From NCBI GenBank assembly GCA_965660625.1, contig CBFIAR010000005.1:62001-126000 (forward strand): 64,000 nucleotides of DNA, in the 5' to 3' direction. This document shows, one piece after another, positions 9,243 through 17,575 of this stretch (the stretch's first letter is position 1; the number at the start of each line of letters is the position of its first letter). This stretch comes from Glaciecola sp965660625 (lineage in GTDB: Bacteria > Pseudomonadota > Gammaproteobacteria > Enterobacterales > Alteromonadaceae). The notes under the pieces were generated by a model. It saw only the letters and a list, made by a program, of their open reading frames with translations. It was not told the DNA's origin and did no database searches. Both the position numbers and the translations under genes were made by a program.

Positions 9243-11573
9243 ATGAAGTACGTCAAACCTCTACTGTTCACTATGTTATCTCTCACCATTCTGATTTTTA
9301 TCGTCGTATATACAGTTTTGCGCGCAAGTTTACCGTCGTTGGATAACGAGTTTACCAGCGAATGGATAAAAGCGAGCACAACCATTGAGCGAGACAGTCT
9401 TGGCGTAGCTAAAATTACCGCAACATCGCATTCTGATGCAGTTTTCGCACTCGGTTATGTACATGGGCAGGATCGTTTATTTCAGATGGACCTGCTGCGT
9501 CGAAGTGCTGCTGGCGAACTGTCTGAGATTGTAGGTAATGTAGCCATCAATGTAGACAAAAAAGCACGCTTTCATCAATTTCGTCAACGTGCAAGAAAAG
9601 CTGTTGAGAACCTGCCAGAAGACCAAAAAATATTGCTCGAAAGCTACGCGAAAGGCGTAAATTTAGCAGCTAGTGAATATAGCGCACGACCTTTTGAGTA
9701 TTTACTTACGAGCACCAAATTTAGCGAATGGCTGCCTGAAGATAGCTTACTAGTGAGTTACAGCATGTATCTTGATTTGCAGGGTAATCAGGTAGAAAGA
9801 GATTTAGTGAATACATTTCTTGTTGAAGAGTTTGGCTACGGATTATTGGACTTTCTTAATATGCCAAGCCCATATCAAGCGCCGCTAGACGGCACGATTG
9901 TTGGAGGAGCAACTCCTGATATTCCTAGCTTAACTATAAATTCAAGTAAAGCAGCAAGTAATAGCGATATCCAAAACGGTTTACTGACATATAACCGCAT
10001 TCCAGAACCGCTTGATATTGGTAGTAATAATTGGGCCGTGACCGGCAACTTAACCGACACTGCTAGCGCAATGGTCAGCGACGATATGCACTTAGGACTG
10101 AGAGTACCTCCCATTTGGTATCGTGCTCAGCTGAATTATAAAACCGATGACAATAATACTACGATCACAGGTGTATCATTGCCCGGCACACCGATTATCA
10201 TCGTTGGTTCGAATGGTCATGTTGCTTGGGGCTTTACCAACGCAAACTTAGACAATGTTGACTGGGTAAGGCTAAACGAGAGCACAGAAACTCACGCCGT
10301 AAAGGAAGTCATCAAATTAAAAAATAGCGAAGAAATACTCGAAATTGAAATGAGTCAATATGGCCCTGTAAAAACCATGAGTGGAAATCGCTATGCCTTA
10401 GCCTGGGTTGCGCATCAAGACTATGCGGTTAACCTCTCAATAATGGAAATGGCAGAGGCCCAAAATTTACCGGAAGCATTTACTATTGCAGACAAAGTAC
10501 GTATCCCAGTGCAGAACTTCATGCTTGCAGATTCACAAGGCAATGCCGGATGGCGTCCCATTGGCGCCGTGACAGCAAGACCAAGTCCAACTCTCTTCGC
10601 TATTGATGAAAAGGACTACTCTGATCTCTGGCTGCAGCAGGAAGCAAACTTACCAACTTACATTAATCCTAGTCACGGACGACTATGGACGGCAAATGCA
10701 CGGGTTATTTCCGCCGATGATTTTCTTAGATACGGAGATGGTGGTTATGCAGTTGGCGCTAGAGGACTACAAATTAGAGATCGCCTTTTTGAGAAACAAA
10801 CATTTAACGAACAAGATTTCTACGCGATTCAAATGGATAACGAAGCTCGTTTTATTATGCCATGGCATACAAAACTGACTAATTTATTAAATAAGAAGGC
10901 AAAGATATACGGCAACGATCTTGAAATACTAAAGCAATGGAACAACTGCGCATGCCCTGAGTCAATTGCTTACACCTTAGCGCGGCGTTACCGCTCAACC
11001 GTGATCAACTCGCTACTGGCTCCTATCTACGATCACATGCAAGACAACACGCTTTCACTATCAACCGCATTACGTAGCATCGAACCTGCTATTTGGCAGC
11101 TATTGGACAAAGAAGCGCAAGATTGGTTGCCAAGTAAATTTGCGTCCTATGATGAATTTCTTTTCGCAAGTTATGAAAGTACGAAAGCAGAACTTATCAA
11201 ACAATATAGTGCAGATAAACAAACACTTAAGGGCCTAGAGTGGGGTAAAGTAAACAAACTAAAAGTACAGCACCCGTTCGCTGGTCAGCTCGGTCCCTTG
11301 GGTGCTTTATTAAACATGCCAGAAGTGGATGGATTTGGTGATAGTTATATGCCTGCAGTCCAACTATCAAAGTTTGGCGCATCGCAAAGACTGATAGTGC
11401 GTCCAGGAAATGAAGATAAGGCAATTTTAACTGTTCCAGGAGGCCAGTCTGGGCATCCTTTATCAGCATTTTTTAGCGCTGGTTTTAACGACTACGCTGA
11501 GGCTGAGAATACACCTTTATTACCGGGTGTTGCGAGGCATACAATCCGTATTTCACCCGCCATAATAAACTAA
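9243..11573 (+). CDS. Penicillin acylase family amidase
   Basis: A 776-residue Ntn-hydrolase of the penicillin G acylase/AHL acylase family (peptidase family S45). These precursors are exported and cut into alpha and beta chains, and the new N-terminal Ser of the beta chain is the nucleophile. Ser261 in IGSNNWAVTG is the expected cut and catalytic residue; Asn downstream and the GTPIIIVGSNGHVAWGFTNA block are also family marks. Residues 5-27 form a signal peptide or membrane anchor. The substrate could be acyl-homoserine lactones or other amides and cannot be read from sequence. The gene stands alone, with A-rich sequence and no strong ribosome site before the ATG. Confidence 0.88.
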   Translation: MKYVKPLLFTMLSLTILIFIVVYTVLRASLPSLDNEFTSEWIKASTTIERDSLGVAKITATSHSDAVFALGYVHGQDRLFQMDLLRRSAAGELSEIVGNVAINVDKKARFHQFRQRARKAVENLPEDQKILLESYAKGVNLAASEYSARPFEYLLTSTKFSEWLPEDSLLVSYSMYLDLQGNQVERDLVNTFLVEEFGYGLLDFLNMPSPYQAPLDGTIVGGATPDIPSLTINSSKAASNSDIQNGLLTYNRIPEPLDIGSNNWAVTGNLTDTASAMVSDDMHLGLRVPPIWYRAQLNYKTDDNNTTITGVSLPGTPIIIVGSNGHVAWGFTNANLDNVDWVRLNESTETHAVKEVIKLKNSEEILEIEMSQYGPVKTMSGNRYALAWVAHQDYAVNLSIMEMAEAQNLPEAFTIADKVRIPVQNFMLADSQGNAGWRPIGAVTARPSPTLFAIDEKDYSDLWLQQEANLPTYINPSHGRLWTANARVISADDFLRYGDGGYAVGARGLQIRDRLFEKQTFNEQDFYAIQMDNEARFIMPWHTKLTNLLNKKAKIYGNDLEILKQWNNCACPESIAYTLARRYRSTVINSLLAPIYDHMQDNTLSLSTALRSIEPAIWQLLDKEAQDWLPSKFASYDEFLFASYESTKAELIKQYSADKQTLKGLEWGKVNKLKVQHPFAGQLGPLGALLNMPEVDGFGDSYMPAVQLSKFGASQRLIVRPGNEDKAILTVPGGQSGHPLSAFFSAGFNDYAEAENTPLLPGVARHTIRISPAIIN

Positions 11574-11622
11574 TCGCCAAGCAAAAGTAAAAGCATGTCG
11601 AGTAGCACACGAGTTTGCACTA

Positions 11623-12219
11623 CTAGTTTCTTAAGGAGTCAAGCCTACCGCTGTTTATCATGTAGTCTTGCCATTGTGTCCTAGCTTTTTGGTTAAGATC
11701 GCCCTGCAGACCGTCTTCAGATAGCATGGCTGTGGCACGTATTATTGCAGCATCACGCGCTGCGATAAGTGATAGCGCTCTTTCATGCACTCCAGTTAAG
11801 TAAGGGTATTTTTGAATGAGTTCGTCGATGCTTTCAAATGTTATAAACCGCTCAATAAACTCATCATTAAACAGCTGCTTTTTAGCTTCAAATTCTATGA
11901 AAACGAGACCCCGCTCACCACTTATCAAATTAACATCATGCAGACTTAAGTGAACTTCCTTTGCTACAGCAAGCAATTGCCCTTGCCAGTCTTTGAGTGA
12001 CACTCTATCGTCATTAATGACAGCTTGCCTGATACCTGCTTGAAAATCACTTGCATTGAGCAGTTCGTCCAAAGTCAGTAAAGGAACCGCGACAGCGACA
12101 TCTTTTTCTGTTGTGATTGAGATGGATGTTGAAGTATTGGTTGTAGCAGTACCGATTACCTCTGGTTGGCATCCCACCGATAACAAAACAACGCTCACAT
12201 AAAGTAAGCGTTTTGGCAT
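11623..12219 (-). CDS. Putative lipoprotein, unknown function
   Basis: I do not recognise this gene. With the ATG at 12219 the product has 198 residues. It begins with a short signal peptide ending in LLSVGC, a plausible though not ideal lipobox (Ser at -3), so Cys18 may be lipidated. The mature part is helical and charged, with no motif I can name. The reading frame stays open 27 codons further upstream into ihfA, but the start at 12219 puts the signal peptide at the front and lies just after the ihfA stop. It is the last gene on this strand after the translation operon and may be read with ihfA. Confidence 0.6.
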   Translation of the reverse strand: MPKRLLYVSVVLLSVGCQPEVIGTATTNTSTSISITTEKDVAVAVPLLTLDELLNASDFQAGIRQAVINDDRVSLKDWQGQLLAVAKEVHLSLHDVNLISGERGLVFIEFEAKKQLFNDEFIERFITFESIDELIQKYPYLTGVHERALSLIAARDAAIIRATAMLSEDGLQGDLNQKARTQWQDYMINSGRLDSLRN

Positions 12220-12274
12220 TTTAGTCACATCTAGGCTGATTTTTTTAAAAGTAAGCGCTTTATCAGGGGCACTA

Positions 12275-12568
12275 CTAATCAGCTTTAATGTTTTCAACAC
12301 GACTTTTTAGTTTTTGACCTGGTCTAAACGTAACCACTCGGCGGGCTTTAATTGGAATATCTTCGCCAGTTTTCGGATTTCGACCAGGACGTTCATTTTT
12401 AGTGCGCAGATCGAAATTACCAAAGCCTGAGAGTTTAACTTGCTCTCCAGCAGCGAGGCAGGATTTTATTTCTTCAAAGAAAGCTTCGACTAAGTCTTTT
12501 GCATCCCTCTTATTTAAACCCAATTTTTCAAACAAATGTTCAGCCATTTCGGCTTTGGTTAATGCCAT
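12275..12568 (-). CDS. ihfA: Integration host factor alpha subunit
   Basis: A 97-residue DNA-bending protein of the HU/IHF family that works as a heterodimer with IhfB in recombination, replication and transcription, notably at sigma-54 promoters. Motifs are MALTKAEMAEHLFEKLGL at the start, KLSGFGNFDLR in the first beta strand and the flexible arm RPGRNPKTGEDIPI, whose proline intercalates in DNA. It is the last gene of the thrS-infC-rpmI-rplT-pheST-ihfA order known from E. coli and starts 5 bases after the pheT stop. Confidence 0.97.
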   Translation of the reverse strand: MALTKAEMAEHLFEKLGLNKRDAKDLVEAFFEEIKSCLAAGEQVKLSGFGNFDLRTKNERPGRNPKTGEDIPIKARRVVTFRPGQKLKSRVENIKAD

Positions 12569-12573
12569 TTCGA

Positions 12574-14961
12574 TTAATCTCTCAAAGATGCACTAAAGTT
12601 AACTTCCAGCGCTTGAACTACTGTATCGACAGATTTTTGTATATCTGCATCTTCTAGTGTTCGTTCTGAGCTTTGCAACCAAATTGAAAGTGCCAAGCTT
12701 TTGAAGCCAGGCTCAATACCCTTCCCTTTGTATACATCAAATAAGTTTAGGCCAATCAAATCAGTTACGCCAAGTTTTTCGATACATTTTAATATGTTAC
12801 CTGTACCGACACTATCCTCTACTGTAACAGCAATGTCCCTTCGATTCACTGGGAATTTAGAAATTGCTTTTACCCAGGGCAATGCCCTTGTTGAAATACT
12901 AACCAATTCCAACTCAAAAGCAAAGGTCTTACCGCTTAAACCTAGCCCTTTTTCCAATTTTGGATGAATTGCACCTACAAAACCGATGCATTTCTCCTTT
13001 TTATACACAGCAGCACATTGCCCTGGATGGAAAGCGGAATGTTTTTCAGCTCTAAATTCAATGTCTTGGGCGGCCATACCGAGACCCATTAACGCTTCAG
13101 TGACTGCTTTTATATCAAAAAAATCTAAGGCAGCCGAAGGAATTGTCCAATGCTCACCAGCAACATTACCAGACATGACACCAGCAATCATTTCTTGTTG
13201 TTGTACACCCGAATTTTCTGCTTCGTATGGCGTGAAACGCAAGCCAGTTTCAAATAACTTAATGTTGCTTTGTTGGCGTTTTTGATTGTATGACAATGCA
13301 GATAATAAACCCGGCAACAAACTTAACCGCATTACTGACATATCCGCTGAAATAGGATGAGGTAAAACCAAGCCTACAACGTCTGGGAACATCATAGCTT
13401 GTTTTTTAGGGTCAACAAATGAGTAGGTAATCGCCTCTTGAAAACCTTGATCAACTAGCAAATCTTTAAAACGAGAAGTGGCAATGTATGCTTCACTGCT
13501 CTCTCTCATTTGCAAACTCGCAACTGGTGCCTGATTAGGTATATTGTTATAGCCGTAAACTCGGGCCACTTCTTCAATCAAGTCTTCTTCAATATTCATG
13601 TCAAAGCGGTATAAGGGTGCAATGACTTCCCAAGCACCGTCTTTTATTGTTACTGCCAGTCCTAATCGATTTAGGATGTCAGTCACTCTATCAGGCGCAA
13701 TGTCGATGCCAAGCACATGGCCAAGTCTTGCTGCTCTTAGCGTAATAGACTTTGCTTTTGGTAAATGTGTCTCATCTTTTACTTCAATCACGGGGCCTAC
13801 ACTTCCGCCAACAGCGTCAATGAGAAGCTGAGTTGCTCTTTCCATAGCCTGTAGCTGTAATGATGAATCAACACCGCGCTCATAACGATGCGATGCGTCG
13901 GTATGCAGTCCATATTGACGTGCTTTACCCATAATGGCATCTGGAGCAAAAAAAGCACTTTCTAAGAAAATATCAGTCGTAGAAGAGGTTACGCCTGAAT
14001 CTAAGCCACCAAATATACCAGCGATTGCAAGTGCTTTTGTAGCATCAGCAATGACCAAAGTGTTTGCTTTTAAGCTCACTTTATTTTCGTCAAGCAAGGT
14101 CAGTTTTTCACCTTCCTCAGCCATTCGAACAACCACGTTGCCTTCCAACTTAGCGTTATCAAATGCGTGCATTGGGTGGCCCAACTCAAGTAACACATAG
14201 TTAGTAACATCTACCACTGCATCAATACTTCTCGTTCCGCTTCGACGCAATTTCTCTTGCATCCACAATGGGCTAGGACGAGATAAATCAACGCCTTTAA
14301 TAACTCTACCTAAGTAACGTGGACACGCTTGTGGAGCGGCCAATTTGATGCCACGAGCATCGTTTATTGTTGCAGGCACAGCTGGGATTTTCGGCTCAGT
14401 TACGTCTAATTGATTTAACACACCCACTTCACGGGCAATACCTTTTATGCCAAGACAGTCTGCGCGGTTTGGTGTTAAATCAACTTCAATACTTTTGTCA
14501 TCCAAATCTAGGTATGTTCTTAAATCAGCACCGATTGGCGCATCAAGAGGCAATTCCATGATGCCGCTGTGATCGTCACCCATACCAAGTTCTGAAAAGC
14601 TACAAAGCATACCAAAGGACGGTTGACCACGCAGCTTTGCCTTCTTAATTTTGAAGTTACCTGGTAATATTGCGCCAACCATAGCAACCGCTACTTTTAA
14701 GCCTAAACGGCAATTTGGGGCACCACATACGATGTCAATTAGGTTTTCGCCACCAACGTTAATCTTTGTTACCTGCAGTTTATCTGCATCGGGATGCTGG
14801 CCACATTCAACAACTTCACCAACAACAACTCCGGTGAATTCCTCAGCAACGGGCGAAACGTCATCAACTTCAAGTCCTGCCATACTCAACTGCTCTGACA
14901 GTTCATTTGTTGATATTGCAGGATTAACCCATTCTCTTAACCATTGTTCACTGAATTTCAT
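12574..14961 (-). CDS. pheT: Phenylalanine-tRNA ligase beta subunit
   Basis: The beta subunit of the (alpha-beta)2 enzyme that charges tRNA-Phe. It has 795 residues with the start at 14961 (MKFSEQWLREWVNP), exactly the E. coli length. The frame is open 21 codons further into pheS, but that part is not family sequence. Domains are the tRNA-binding OB fold (about 40-150, GVVVGEVVECGQHPDADKL), the B3/B4 editing region, the B5 domain and a C-terminal anticodon-binding FDX-ACB domain (SKFPVNRRDIAV). The start is 25 bases after the pheS stop. Confidence 0.97.
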   Translation of the reverse strand: MKFSEQWLREWVNPAISTNELSEQLSMAGLEVDDVSPVAEEFTGVVVGEVVECGQHPDADKLQVTKINVGGENLIDIVCGAPNCRLGLKVAVAMVGAILPGNFKIKKAKLRGQPSFGMLCSFSELGMGDDHSGIMELPLDAPIGADLRTYLDLDDKSIEVDLTPNRADCLGIKGIAREVGVLNQLDVTEPKIPAVPATINDARGIKLAAPQACPRYLGRVIKGVDLSRPSPLWMQEKLRRSGTRSIDAVVDVTNYVLLELGHPMHAFDNAKLEGNVVVRMAEEGEKLTLLDENKVSLKANTLVIADATKALAIAGIFGGLDSGVTSSTTDIFLESAFFAPDAIMGKARQYGLHTDASHRYERGVDSSLQLQAMERATQLLIDAVGGSVGPVIEVKDETHLPKAKSITLRAARLGHVLGIDIAPDRVTDILNRLGLAVTIKDGAWEVIAPLYRFDMNIEEDLIEEVARVYGYNNIPNQAPVASLQMRESSEAYIATSRFKDLLVDQGFQEAITYSFVDPKKQAMMFPDVVGLVLPHPISADMSVMRLSLLPGLLSALSYNQKRQQSNIKLFETGLRFTPYEAENSGVQQQEMIAGVMSGNVAGEHWTIPSAALDFFDIKAVTEALMGLGMAAQDIEFRAEKHSAFHPGQCAAVYKKEKCIGFVGAIHPKLEKGLGLSGKTFAFELELVSISTRALPWVKAISKFPVNRRDIAVTVEDSVGTGNILKCIEKLGVTDLIGLNLFDVYKGKGIEPGFKSLALSIWLQSSERTLEDADIQKSVDTVVQALEVNFSASLRD

Positions 14962-14986
14962 TATTAAGCTCTTATTAAAATCTGTC

Positions 14987-15967
14987 TTACTTAAATTGCT
15001 TGAGGAAACGAAGATCGTTTTCAAAGAATGCGCGCAAATCGTTTACGCCATAACGTAGCATGGTCAAACGCTCAACACCCATGCCAAACGCGAAGCCCGT
15101 ATATTGCTCAGGGTCAACGTTGACTGCTTTGAGTACGTTAGGGTGAACCATGCCACAACCCAACACTTCTAACCATTTTCCGTCTTTACTCATGACGTCC
15201 ACTTCTGCCGAAGGCTCAGTAAACGGAAAGTACGAAGGTCGGAAACGAACCGTCATCTCTTCTTCAAAAAAGTGATTTAGAAAGTCATGCAAAATACCTT
15301 TTAATTCTGCAAAGCTGACTTTCTTGTCAACCATTAAACCTTCCACTTGATGAAACATCGGCGTATGAGTTTGGTCGTAATCGTTGCGATATACGCGACC
15401 GGGAGAAATGATTCTAATTGGCGGTTTTTGCGTTTCCATCGTGCGAATTTGTACACCAGAAGTTTGTGTACGTAACATCACATCAGGATTAAAGTAAAAC
15501 GTATCGTGATCTGCTCTTGCTGGGTGATTAGCAGGAATATTTAAGGCATCAAAATTATGGAAGCCATCTTCAACTTCAGGACCTGTTTTCACTTCAAATC
15601 CCAAATCGCCAAAAAATGATTCAATGCGAGCAATAGTTCTATTCACCGGGTGAAGATTACCCACTTGAGGAGAGCGCCCCGGAAGCGTAACGTCTACGGA
15701 TTCGGCAACCAGTTTTTCATTCAACTCAGCTTCTTGTTGTGCTGTAAGTTTGGCATTAATCAGAGCCTGAACTTCTTGCTTGGCTTGATTAATTTTTTGG
15801 CCTGCAGCGGGCCTCTCTTCGTTCGACAACTTACCTAATCCTTTCATTAGGTCGGTTATCTTACCTTTTTTACCCATATAGGTGACACGAACCGCGTCTA
15901 ATTCAGCTGGGGTGTTGGCGTTTTCAACCGCTGAGCGCGCTTCTTCTACTATGGCTTCAAGCTCCAT
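14987..15967 (-). CDS. pheS: Phenylalanine-tRNA ligase alpha subunit
   Basis: The catalytic subunit of PheRS, 326 residues with the ATG at 15967, which follows AGGAAG (E. coli: 327). A longer frame reaches 16018 but begins with non-family residues. It has an N-terminal coiled coil (1-85) that grips tRNA and a class II core. Motif 2 lies around GRVYRNDYDQTHTPMFHQVE and motif 3 at GFAFGMGVERLTML. EVLGCGMVHPNVL is the phenylalanine-pocket segment, and the residue after GFAFGMG matches the usual relaxed-specificity Ala/Gly region only approximately. Confidence 0.97.
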   Translation of the reverse strand: MELEAIVEEARSAVENANTPAELDAVRVTYMGKKGKITDLMKGLGKLSNEERPAAGQKINQAKQEVQALINAKLTAQQEAELNEKLVAESVDVTLPGRSPQVGNLHPVNRTIARIESFFGDLGFEVKTGPEVEDGFHNFDALNIPANHPARADHDTFYFNPDVMLRTQTSGVQIRTMETQKPPIRIISPGRVYRNDYDQTHTPMFHQVEGLMVDKKVSFAELKGILHDFLNHFFEEEMTVRFRPSYFPFTEPSAEVDVMSKDGKWLEVLGCGMVHPNVLKAVNVDPEQYTGFAFGMGVERLTMLRYGVNDLRAFFENDLRFLKQFK

Positions 15968-16177
15968 TACTTCCTCTTCTTGAACGTTGGGGTTTGCTCT
16001 GGCTTTATGAAAGCACAAACTGATTCTTTAAGGCGAGCATTTTACACGCTTTTACTTGAATTTACGCAAGATTTTTGAAGAAAAGTGAGGTTTATTGTGG
16101 ATTAAGTGGGATTATTTCAGGGCGTATGCATAGAAGAAATTTAAGTTGGGTACTCAAACATGTTTTCTTTACGATCA

Positions 16178-16204
16178 AAAAAGCGAGCATCCTGCTCGCT
16201 TTTT
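16178..16204 (-). terminator. Intrinsic terminator between rplT and pheS
   Basis: A perfect 12-bp inverted repeat (AAAAAGCGAGCA and TGCTCGCTTTTT) with a 3-base loop, followed by a run of T on the minus strand. It lies 46 bases after the rplT stop and about 210 bases before pheS. In E. coli an attenuator with a Phe leader peptide (pheM) sits in the same place. I found no Phe-rich leader peptide here, so it may only lower pheST expression. A separate pheST promoter must then lie in 15968-16177. Confidence 0.8.
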
Positions 16205-16250
16205 CAAAAAGAACTTAAACTCGCTAACATGTGTTAGCTTGGTTAATGAA

Positions 16251-16607
16251 TTACGCTAATGCGCCTTTTGCTGCTTCAACTAGTGCAGTGAATGCCACTT
16301 TGTCGTGTACAGCGATGTCAGCAAGGATCTTACGATCGATTTCAACAGAGGCTTTTTTCAACCCGTTGATGAAACGGCTGTAAGACATTCCGTTTTGACG
16401 TGCAGCTGCATTGATACGAGCAATCCATAGTTGACGGAATTGACGCTTACGTTGACGACGATCTCGGTAAGCATACTGACCCGCTTTTGTTACCGCTTGT
16501 ACCGCTACGCGATACACTCGGCTACGAGCTCCGTAATAACCTTTAGCTTGCTTTAATACTTTTTTGTGACGTGCGCGTGCTACTACACCGCGTTTTACTC
16601 TAGCCAT
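16251..16607 (-). CDS. rplT: 50S ribosomal protein L20
   Basis: A 118-residue ribosomal protein that binds 23S rRNA early in large-subunit assembly. It is very basic in the first 60 residues (MARVKRGVVARARHKK, RQRKRQFRQLWI) with a globular C-terminal domain. In E. coli its C-terminal half also binds the rpmI leader and represses rpmI-rplT translation. It starts 23 bases after rpmI, with a clear ribosome site (AGGAG type). Confidence 0.98.
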   Translation of the reverse strand: MARVKRGVVARARHKKVLKQAKGYYGARSRVYRVAVQAVTKAGQYAYRDRRQRKRQFRQLWIARINAAARQNGMSYSRFINGLKKASVEIDRKILADIAVHDKVAFTALVEAAKGALA

Positions 16608-16630
16608 TGTTCAGTCTCCTAATTCTAAGG

Positions 16631-16828
16631 TTATACGTACGGCAACATACGTTGGATAAGAGCCGTATCACTGGTGTGAATAAGCTTCTTAGCACGTAGA
16701 TGACGTTTACGCTTAGAACTCTTCTTGGTCAAAATGTGACGCAAGTGAGACTGTTTACTTTTGAAACGACCAGAAGCAGTTTTTCTAAAACGCTTGGCAG
16801 CTCCGCTGTGGGATTTCATTTTAGGCAT
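16631..16828 (-). CDS. rpmI: 50S ribosomal protein L35
   Basis: A 65-residue basic ribosomal protein with the family start MPKMKSHSGAAKRF and the end HTSDTALIQRMLPYV. The length equals that of E. coli L35. It lies between infC and rplT, with a 111-base leader that can fold (see the separate entry). Confidence 0.98.
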   Translation of the reverse strand: MPKMKSHSGAAKRFRKTASGRFKSKQSHLRHILTKKSSKRKRHLRAKKLIHTSDTALIQRMLPYV

Positions 16829-16853
16829 TGCTAAAACTCCGCATTGTTAATGT

Positions 16854-16924
16854 CTAACGAGGTTGCAGACCCTGTTAGTGGTTCATATTTAGCAGCAAGG
16901 TGAGATTAAGTGTGCAGCTTAATC
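16854..16924 (-). promoter_or_regulatory. Folded leader between infC and rpmI, possible L20 operator
   Basis: Two hairpins can form in the RNA before rpmI. One has arms GATTAAG/CTTAATC (16904-16924) with a 7-base loop. The other pairs CTAAC-AGG with CCT-GTTAG (16854-16878) with one bulged base, and ends about 26 bases before the rpmI start. In E. coli L20 represses rpmI and rplT by binding structures in this same leader. That these hairpins are the L20 site is inference from position. Confidence 0.45.
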
Positions 16925-16939
16925 TACTTTAGACCATTA

Positions 16940-17479
16940 CTACTTCTTGAGTGGGGCAAGCACCATGATCATTTGACGACCCTCTACCCTGTGGGGGAAA
17001 GATTCGCAATTAGCAATGTCTTCTAAATCGGTTTTAACGCGTTTTAGTAAATCAATGCCGATCTCTTGGTGAGCCATTTCACGACCGCGAAAGCGGATCG
17101 TTACCTTGGCTTTATCACCGCCTTCTAAAAAGCGACGCAGGTTGCGCAGTTTTACCTGGTAATCGCCTTCATCAGTGCCAGGGCGAAATTTAATCTCCTT
17201 GACCTGAATTTGCTTTTGTTTCTTTTTCTGTTCTTTCTGCTCTTTACTCTTTTCGAATAAGAACTTCCCGTAATCCATTACCTTACATACGGGCGGGGCT
17301 GCATTGGGACTAATTTCTACTAGATCCAAACTCGCTTCAACAGCAATAGTTTGAGCCTCAGCTAATGAGACGATTCCTGCTTGTTCACCGTCTTTGCCTA
17401 TTAATCTAACTTCAGTGGCTGTTATTTCATCATTAATTCGAGCTTTATCGCTCTGTGCTTTATTATTAGCGCCTTTAAT
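16940..17479 (-). CDS. infC: Translation initiation factor IF-3, AUU start
   Basis: IF-3 binds the 30S subunit, prevents 50S joining and discriminates the start codon and initiator tRNA. The product has 179 residues in two domains joined by the basic linker KSKEQKEQKKKQKQ. Conserved blocks are VEISPNAAPPVCKVMDYGKF and IKFRPGTDEGDYQ. I place the start at ATT (17479), followed by AAA GGC, exactly as in E. coli infC (AUU AAA GGC). A strong GGAGG sits 8 bases before this ATT but only 2 before the in-frame ATG two codons upstream. The rare start lets IF-3 repress its own synthesis. Confidence 0.95.
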   Translation of the reverse strand: MKGANNKAQSDKARINDEITATEVRLIGKDGEQAGIVSLAEAQTIAVEASLDLVEISPNAAPPVCKVMDYGKFLFEKSKEQKEQKKKQKQIQVKEIKFRPGTDEGDYQVKLRNLRRFLEGGDKAKVTIRFRGREMAHQEIGIDLLKRVKTDLEDIANCESFPHRVEGRQMIMVLAPLKK

Positions 17480-17575
17480 TTGCATTTCCTCCAAAACATT
17501 ATAAGAAACCGAGAAGCTATTTTTATGTGTTCACTCCTCGAATCGGGCATATTATACCTATATTTACAATTCCTG

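Noticed and set aside
16081..16170. Possible phenylalanine leader peptide for pheST (MFEYPT)
   Set aside because: Only one Phe in six codons and located after, not before, the terminator.
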